Source of the DNA: Symbiodinium natans
Lineage: Eukaryota; Sar; Dinophyceae; Suessiales; Symbiodiniaceae
Assembly (NCBI GenBank): GCA_905221605.1
Contig: CAJNDS010002723.1
Coordinates: 1-64,000, forward strand
Reading direction: 5' to 3'
DNA: 64,000 nucleotides
Shown: positions 56,720-64,000 of the stretch, in pieces
Numbering within the stretch: position 1 is the stretch's first letter
Layout of the letters: the number at the start of each line of letters is the position of its first letter
The notes under the pieces: model-generated
Told to the model about the DNA's origin: nothing
What the model saw: the letters and a program-made list of their open reading frames with translations, nothing else
Databases searched by the model: none
Translations under genes and position numbers: made by a program

Positions 56720-58540
56720 AAATGTGAAGCGACACCCCCGCAATAAACCCAGAGGTGGGTGGTGGGTCCCACCCGTGTCTGACAATATTATATTGCCGGA
56801 TTCCTGCAAAGCGTGTTATTTGGGGCTGAACATCTCAACTTGCTTAAACCACCCTCTTTTGGGCTCTTGTGAGGAAGCAGGATTTTAAGCACCTAAAACG
56901 CTTTCAAGGGTTTCCAGCCCTAATATGGGGAAAAGCCAGGACCAGGATAGGGGTGTTTGGCTTAGAGGTGCGTCTTAGATGGGGGCGTTTGACTGAGAGG
57001 TGCGTCTTGAAGGGTCTTGGAGGGGGTGGAGGGGCGTTCCGCCTACGTCTTGGAGCAAACATGCAAAAACCAGATTACATTCCGTCTACGTTCCGGCCTG
57101 TTTTGGCTTTTCCCGGCTACGTTCCGCTCTTGGCTGGCGACGTTCCGTTACGTTTCGGCTTGCTTTTGTTTTCCCCATCGTAGCATATTTCTTGGTTTAG
57201 CAGTCCACCTGCGTTCCAGTGCACAACATGCAGATTATGCGCCAGTGTGGCGTCCGAATGCAATGAGCAGTTGGTAAGGGTGGAACCAGGCTGATAAAGA
57301 ACATTCTTTAGTTGTTTTGCCGTAAAAGTTCTGCCGAGATGTCGAGCTCCGGGGTCCCGGGGCGCTTCATTTTGTGTTCTTCGTGCTGGGAAGTGTCTCA
57401 CGTTGTAGCAAATAACACGCTTTGCAGGAATCCGGCAATATAATATTGTCAGACACGGACGGGACCCACCACCCACCTCTGGGTTTATGATTAAAAATCC
57501 CTCGGGTTTGGCTTAGAGGTGCGTCTGGGCGGGTCTTGGAAGGGTGTGTTTGGCTTTTCCCCATATTACGGCTGGAAACCCTTGAAAGCGTGCTAAACCC
57601 TAAACCCTAAGCACATCTCAATTTGCTTAAGCCACCCTCGTTTAGGGTGGTGCCATAAGCAAGTGGAATGGGCAGGTGTTTAAAATCCTGCTTCCTCACA
57701 AGAGCCTAAGGGTTTTAACACGCTTTCAAAAGTTTCCAGCCCTAATATGGGGAAAGTGCCATAAGCAAATGGAATGGGCAGGTACTTAAAATCGTGCTGC
57801 CTTACAAGAGCCTAAAAGAGCGTGGTTTAAGCAAATTGAGATGCTCAGCCCCAAATAACATGCTTTGCAAGAATCCGGTAATACAATATTGTCAGACACG
57901 GACAGGACCCACCACCCTGGCTTAGAGGTGCGTCTTGGAGGGAAGTGTTTGGCTTGGAGAGCGGCGTGTTTGGCTGAGAGGTGCGTCTGGGCGGGTCTTG
58001 GAGGGGCGTGTTCAACAAACTTTCAAGGGCTTCTAGCCCTAATATGAGGAAAAGACAAACACGCCCCTCCAAGACCCGCCCAGACGCACCTCTAAGCCAA
58101 ACACGCCGCTCTCCAAGCCAAACACTCTCCCAGATGCACCTCTAAACCCACGCAAAACCCACCCAAACCCACTCAAACCCACGCAAAACCCACCGAAACC
58201 CACCCCAAATCCACCCAAAACCCATCCCAACCATTCGAAACCCTGGCAGGCGTGGCGAACCCACTTCACCCCCGCATTGGGATGTAAAATGATAAACCCA
58301 GAGGTGGGTGGTGGGTCCCGTCCGTGTCTGAGAATATTATATTACCGCATTCCTGCAAAGCGTGTTATTTGGGGCTGAACATCTCAATTTACTTCAACCA
58401 ACCACCCTCTTTTAGGCTCTCAGCCCCAAATAACACGCTTTGCAGAAGTCCAGTAATAACATATTGTCAGACGCGGACGGGGTCCCGCCGCCCACCGATC
58501 CCACCACCCACCTCTGGGTTTATTATTACAAATCCCGGGT
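56720..58540. repeat. AT-core and satellite modules in mixed orientations
   Basis: AT-core modules lie inverted at about 56735-56890, direct at about 57410-57500 and 57840-57915, inverted at about 58290-58400 and direct at about 58425-58540. Between them lie CTTAGAGGTGCGTC satellite, GGGTTTT-type minisatellite and the joining module as GGTGCCATAAGCAA. This block links the gene-poor region to the repeats of the gene array. No gene is seen. Confidence 0.7.
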
Positions 58541-60322
58541 GTTTAGGGATTGATCTAGCGGCGAGGTTTTTGAAGGCAGGGTTGTGCGTTGCTGCAGGGA
58601 TGTTAGGGTTTTCAGGTTTGGGATTTTTGGGTTTTAGGGATTTTAAGGGTTTTTGTTATCGATGCTTTGCGATAGGACCGGCAGTGTGAAGCTGCGCATC
58701 TCTTTGTAAATCCATGGGCTGTAAGGGCTTAGGAACTTGCAGCCCGAAACACCGAAACCCGACAGCTCCAGGCCAAAAACGTCGTGCAAGCGACATGATG
58801 GGACATGATGTGACATGACGCGATGCCATCGGCATGCGGCAGCCCTGTTACTGTGTAGAGAAATCATTGTTCGCTGAGACGCTCATGACTCGATGGAAAC
58901 CTTTTCTGCAACGCGGCATACTCCTCATCAGCTTGCCTTCAAGGCCCCGAAGCAAAGCTAGCCAGGCACCCAATCGCTCCAACTGCTGCAGCCTGCAAAG
59001 TGCACCAGAAGTTCTCTGGGAAGAGCGCGCTGCATCATGCAACCCACCACATCTAACTCCCCCACTGCAGCAATAAAATCATCATGCATAGGACCTTTGC
59101 GGCCGCATGGAGCCCGGGGTTTCTCCTTCTCCGGGCTCCCAAAGAGGCCATACAGCACAAGGTCAAGCGTGCAGTCCACAAATCCTCTGCTGGGGACTGC
59201 TGCGCAAGTTTGGGGGGCACTCCGCGCCTTTGGCAAGGCCCCACAGTCACAGTAGGCGACCCGCGTAGCGAATTCGGGATGAAATGGTAGTTCCCAAGAA
59301 CTAGCTCCCTCCTTCGGAACTCAACGCGGTTGCCCAGCGAACCTTGGCAATTGAAAGCTAGGCCAGACAAAAACAGAGATGATGAAACAATGAGACAGCA
59401 ACTGGTCAGATAAATCTCGGAAAAGCAGGAGCTTGCGATCATTACAACTTGACTGCAATTCCTATCACTGCTACTGCTGCCTACTCATCTTGTTACAATG
59501 GTTTCCCTGCTTCTACTATCACTTTTCCTCCAAGTGTTGTCCGATTGTCATTGTTTTGATGGTCGGTCCAGGCCTTCGTTGGCTGCAGCACAACTCACAC
59601 AGCGCACCTCGCAGGCAAATGACCGCAAGTAACGACATCAACAAAACAGGCAGCTATAGCAACAATAACAAAACTAGGAAAAATCATCGCAGTAAGAATC
59701 ATGGCAATCTGAATGTGAATACCTTTACACACGGCCGTGCACAACATTCACACAGGGTGCACATCTGAGCGCTCAACTAGACAATCGTGCCTGCCAGCAC
59801 GCGGGGCCTTACGCGAGAATGCTTGATTGCGATAACAAACATCAGCGTCGCAGTCGCGCACGTTCACAAGCAGCTGGGGCAAATCAGGGTGCAAAAATGG
59901 CCATACACTACCCAGCCAATGGGGAGAGTGGGTGAAGCCCAGAGCGGGAGAGTTGGGCCTGTTTACGCTCCCCTCCCCCGCCCCAAATCGAGCATCATGA
60001 GCATCGGCCTTCCTCAGAGGTGCTCACGAAAGTGCTGGAGCTTCGTGGCTCCGAGACATCAGGCCGGCTACCTTCACAGAGGGAGGAAGGGGGGGGGGGG
60101 CGTGCGGCAGAATCGTCAGCACGATTGGGAGCGCTGGCCAAAAGAAATCCGAGTCAAGACTCGGACGCGAGTGCTGCAACTTGGACTGGCAGACCCGAAT
60201 GAGCGAACAAACAGTAACTGCCAGCAAGCAGCGGTTGCGCGATCTCACTCTTCCGCGAACTACCTGACAAGACAACGCCAGTGACTTCAGTACTGCAGCA
60301 CAATAGAAAATCAAAAGAGGCC
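58541..60322. other. Unique DNA without a recognisable gene
   Basis: A G/T-rich stretch (58600-58660, GGGTTTT-like) leads into unique sequence. No ORF shows a known domain. Confidence 0.45.
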
Positions 60323-60595
60323 GCCGAAGGCCTCAAATCTGGAATGAACAAAGCTCCAGCCCAATGTCGGGAGGCTCCGAAAATCTCCCTTGGCTGTTTT
60401 TTTTTGCTTGCTCAGCACCACCGCACATCAACTTGCAAACTGCTTGCTCTCGCACTCATCTGCTTCACAGGACCAGGAACCTTCATGGATGGTCTTGGGG
60501 CACGCGTTGCCTGCCAAAACAGCACACCATGTCCAGGAATGCGTTGCAGCTACCAGCACGCATGCATTCCCCATCGCACAGAACCCACAACAGGT
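60323..60595. repeat. Tandem duplication of about 270 bp, left copy
   Basis: It begins GCCGAAGGCCT and ends near GAACCCACAACAG. Compared with the right copy (60596-60851) it differs by scattered substitutions and a block of poorer match in the middle. An ORF on the + strand (60364-61074) crosses both copies and so contains an internal protein repeat (SGGSENLPWL twice), but no domain is recognisable. Confidence 0.75.
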
Positions 60596-60851
60596 GCCGA
60601 AGGCCTGAAATCTGGAATGAACAGAGCTCCAGGCCAGTGTCGGGAGGCTCCGAAAATCTCCCTTGGCTCGATTTTTTTGCTTGCTTAGTGCCACCACACA
60701 TCAGCTTCCAAACTGTTTGTTTTCGCAATCTGCCGCGCAGGAACCCGCATGGATTGACTTGGAGCTCGCGTTGCCTGCCACAACAGCACACCATGTCCAG
60801 GAATGCCATTGCAGCTACCAACATACATGCATTCCCCATCGCACAGAACCC
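60596..60851. repeat. Tandem duplication of about 270 bp, right copy
   Basis: Right-hand partner of the unit above; the divergence suggests an older event than the duplications in the gene array. Confidence 0.75.
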
Positions 60852-63800
60852 AATGGATGTGCTGAAGCACGTTTCGTTGCCACACCTCGTTGTCCACTCA
60901 GCTGCCAGGCTCTACACCAAGAAGAAACCGTGGTTTTGTTTTCAACCCTGCGCATCAAAAACGCATCCTTGCGGCGAACTGAACATGCTTGCGCAAGGAA
61001 GGCGGTCTGAAAATCACCGGCGATGTTGTCCAAAACCTTGTATTTCTGTGTGCGGCGGCGGGTGTCACCAATGACCACGGGTCAGGCATCATGAGCATCA
61101 GCTCAGTCGACTGCGTGGTCCTGCGGCACGGGGATGTTGAGCACGAGAGCAGCTCCCCTGCCTGCGCGCAACTGCGAGGCCCTTGTTGCTTTTCTTAGGC
61201 TTTGGCAGGTTCATGGCACCGTGCGTCCGCGAAAAACGGACGCCGCCGCAAAGCGCAACACTTGGCCTTACCAGTTCCCAAGCGCAAGCCGTTTGCTTCT
61301 CAATAGCCATGGCATGCCATGGCCGGTTCAACGGCAGCGGGGAGTGGTGCATGCCAGTTGGGCACGTGCATGGGTCTAAAGTCTACTGTATAACACTCTG
61401 GACATCGAAGCCAAGCATATCGAAGCACAGCCAAGCGAACATTCCAAAAGAATTGCCAGTTATGTCAGCAGTCATGAAAAGGCTCGCCTGGCCTTCCTGC
61501 TGAGCTCCCGCCTAAGAGCTGGCGCAGGCACGCCGCTGGTCAGCGGCGGATCTCAGCTCTGCATACGCTACGGGCCCCAAGCACAGCCTGGGAAAATTGC
61601 AGGGGCAAAGCTCAGAGGCAGGCCCAAGCAAACATCGGGAGGCGGCTCCTGCAGCAGTTTTGTGAAGCAAGAAGCAAGATGCTGGGTGACACGACTCAGG
61701 CTCGCGCCTGTGCGGCGCCAACGTGTCCGGCCCCCGGTGGAAGGGTGGACCTCCCCGCGCCATTTGCAAAAGACACCGCAAGCCATGAGCGCTTCCTTTG
61801 CCTTTGAAGACGAGATCTGCGATGGAAATTCGCCGGGTGACCTGTCTTGGCCTGATTATTATCGTGAGAACTGTCGTGTTTTGAGTGGTGGTGACGACTA
61901 GGATAACTCGGGCCGCAGCACAATCGTTGCACAAGTTGTGGCCCTGTTCTGCCTCCACAAGTTGTGCAAAAAGTTCGGGCCCACGAGTTGCCAGAAGCGT
62001 GGCGAGAAGTTTCTCAGCATGTTTTTCGCAATAGTTAGACAACACACAGAGCATGCATGTCGTAATTCCAAGACCATGTTACGAGATGCCGGCAGGTACT
62101 ATTCTCTGCCTCTTCATCAACATACACCTACACCTGGACGCCTGGACATCTCACGCTGCGCAGCGATCTCCGGAAGCTGCCTGTCCCCTTTTGCGTGGCG
62201 TGAGCGTTCCCAGAACCCAGAAGTGGTAGATTCGTAGTGGGCATACCCAAGAAGTGGTCTTTGGGATCCGCATTTCCTCGTTCCCCATGCTGCGAGCTAT
62301 CGGTGTCTTCGGGAGCCTGCTTTGTCGTTTTGTTCCGCCATCAGTAGGAGCGTGAGCTGCCAGATGACACTGAGATCCCTTGCAGAGCCACTGGAACCAA
62401 GAGAAGCTTCCGGAAAAATCTGCTCGCGGGCTAACGGCGCTCACAAAGTGCAGCTTGACCAAGATTTGTCCAAGGGACCATTTCCTTCGGCAGAGGGAAT
62501 GTGCAGAGGCCACATCTTTTCACCTGTGCACACGCAACAGTTCTAGACGCTAGACCCGCTTTTCGAGGCATCTACTTCTCATGGCTTGGTTTCTTGTGTC
62601 TTCTGTTCATGAGTTCTACAACCGTCCATTAGCGAGAAATATCCCTTGTATCCCAATTGGACATCCAGATCATGCCGGTGTCCTACAAATAAGGTATAGC
62701 TGACTCTTACGTCAGGACGTGTACGAACAAGACATTTGACGATCCCAGATTCCACCAATTTTCTCGGGAATGAGTTTGCGCGTGATGTGCTGGGCCCCGC
62801 GCCCAGCGCGCACCTCCCAGAAGTTGTCTCGTCTGACAGTGTAATTGGCAGATTTAATTGTCTGTCTCCTTCCTCTGTATCTGTCTTCATCTCGGTGTCT
62901 CTCTCTGGCTTTTCATATCGGTATCTGTGCCTGGGCCATGGTGTGATGAAGCGCAACAGGTGACGGGCGGTTTGTGCCCTGCTCTACTGTGCCAGCTCTG
63001 CGAGGATCGAGATCCTACAAGCAAGAAACCTGCAGTCGAGCCAAGCAACTGCGAGGTATTTTCAACAGGCGATGTTGCAGTTGCAAGTCAAGCGGTCCGC
63101 ACTGCTCTTTGGTGCCATGGCAGCACTACCAAGTCACGTCGGGGAGTCGGGCACTGTGTCGAAAACAATTATAATTATAACCTCACAAACCCCAGATCGT
63201 ACCGCTCCCGAACCGAAGCACACCTGGCCTGGACTAAAGCGACTCCCTACACCGAATACCCCTCCAAACCCCAGGCGCCCCGCTAGAATCCGCTAGAACT
63301 GCGAAGTGAAGTTCGGCGGGTCGGGGTCTGAGTGCTCAGGCGTCCTCGAGCCGCCTATACAAAAGGATGCGATGTTCCTAGTCCTCCACCAAAATCTGCT
63401 GGACATTGCGAGAATTGTCGAGAAGTTCGAAGTGCTGGAAGCACATGGGAAGTTCTGGGACGCTTTTGGCTTCGGCAGCGCAGATCTCGTCACTTCGAGA
63501 GCTCCGGCTCCAGGAGGCTCCTGGAGGCGGCTCGGCTTCTGGAAACCTCTGGAACTGGGGAATCCGGACTCTTGCAATGTAGAACAAATTTTGCAAGCTG
63601 GAAGTGTCGCAGCTTACAGTGTCAGTTCCAAGGGCTAGGTCCCGGTTCTCAACCGCAAGGCTTTCAAAAACATCATTATGGCCATTCAAAGGGTCGTGTA
63701 AAAGAAGACTACGTGTGGTTTGACTCCAAACCCCTGCTCTGCCCTGCCCAGAGTGCTGTGATCATCATCAGGCTGTTGACTTGTTATCCCATGGGAACCC

Positions 63801-64000
63801 CTGCATCATAGTATTGAGCCAAGAACATATTGTTTGGCTTAGTGATTTAAGGCTTTAAACAGAAAGAAGAACACCCAACAATTTGTGTTTTGGTGTTTCC
63901 CTGATTTTTGCTATTGTGCTTTTAGTTTGTATTTTCACATGCTAATTTCATGCGTCTGTGCTTTTGAAAGTCAATCCGCCGAGGCCTCGGGCCGAAGGTG
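60852..64000. other. Unique DNA without a recognisable gene
   Basis: The best candidates for exon-like sequence are + strand 63306-63638 (contains LLDIARIVEKFEVLEAHGKF) and minus strand 62579-62956 (contains RKLVESGIVKCLVRTRPDV). Neither has a known domain, a supported start or visible neighbours, so I do not call them as genes. Confidence 0.35.

Noticed and set aside
63813-63830. TTGAGCCAA as a reverse-strand spliced-leader relic
   Set aside because: The match ends after nine bases and no gene-like sequence lies next to it.

Overview
The window looks like nuclear DNA of a dinoflagellate. The strongest evidence is a degenerate copy of the dinoflagellate trans-spliced leader (DinoSL), ending in ATTTTTGGCTCAAG, about 200 bp upstream of each copy of a long uninterrupted ORF. 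Such relics are a known mark of genes that were trans-spliced, reverse-transcribed and reinserted. The tandem, intronless, nearly identical gene copies and the repeat-dominated, gene-poor surroundings fit the same picture. I cannot name the genus.

Region 1 (1-34,654) is a tandem array of five copies of one gene, all on the + strand. Copies 1, 2 and 4 are full length (1,394 codons from the first ATG). Copy 3 is broken near its 3' end and fused to spacer sequence. Copy 5 stops after less than half of the gene. The protein has an unusual RNA-regulator layout that I read as: glutamate-rich helix, WW domain, long acidic disordered stretch, S1-like RNA-binding domain, Trp-rich segment, two tandem MLLE (PABC-like) helical domains, three CCCH zinc fingers and a SAM-like domain. 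RNA binding, poly(A)/PAM2-type partner binding and protein scaffolding would therefore sit in one chain, which suits an organism that regulates mostly after transcription. The function itself is inference.

The spacers between the copies are mosaics of a small set of repeat modules: 65-bp foldback elements in two subtypes (34 copies), a 124-bp foldback hairpin (10 copies), a duplicated TACGAGCAC module, an AT-rich AATATAATATT module, a GGGTTTT minisatellite, and pure or nearly pure G tracts. Seven of the G runs have exactly one of two lengths, 78 or 89 nt. The modules follow an order: subtype a comes directly before every gene copy, and subtype b comes before every G tract entered from the repeat side.

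Region 2 (34,627-41,150) holds related satellite DNA without genes: a 1.92-kb tandem duplication, inverted turn-around hairpins and an array of roughly 500-bp units. Region 3 (41,150-64,000) is mostly unique, gene-poor DNA. It contains a dispersed repeat present twice (41.2 and 56.0 kb), a 557-bp CAA/CAG microsatellite, short interstitial telomere-like (CCCTAAA) stretches, a G-rich minisatellite, further copies of the AT-core module in both orientations, and a 270-bp tandem duplication. I recognise no conserved gene there. Introns would hide small exons from the reading used here.
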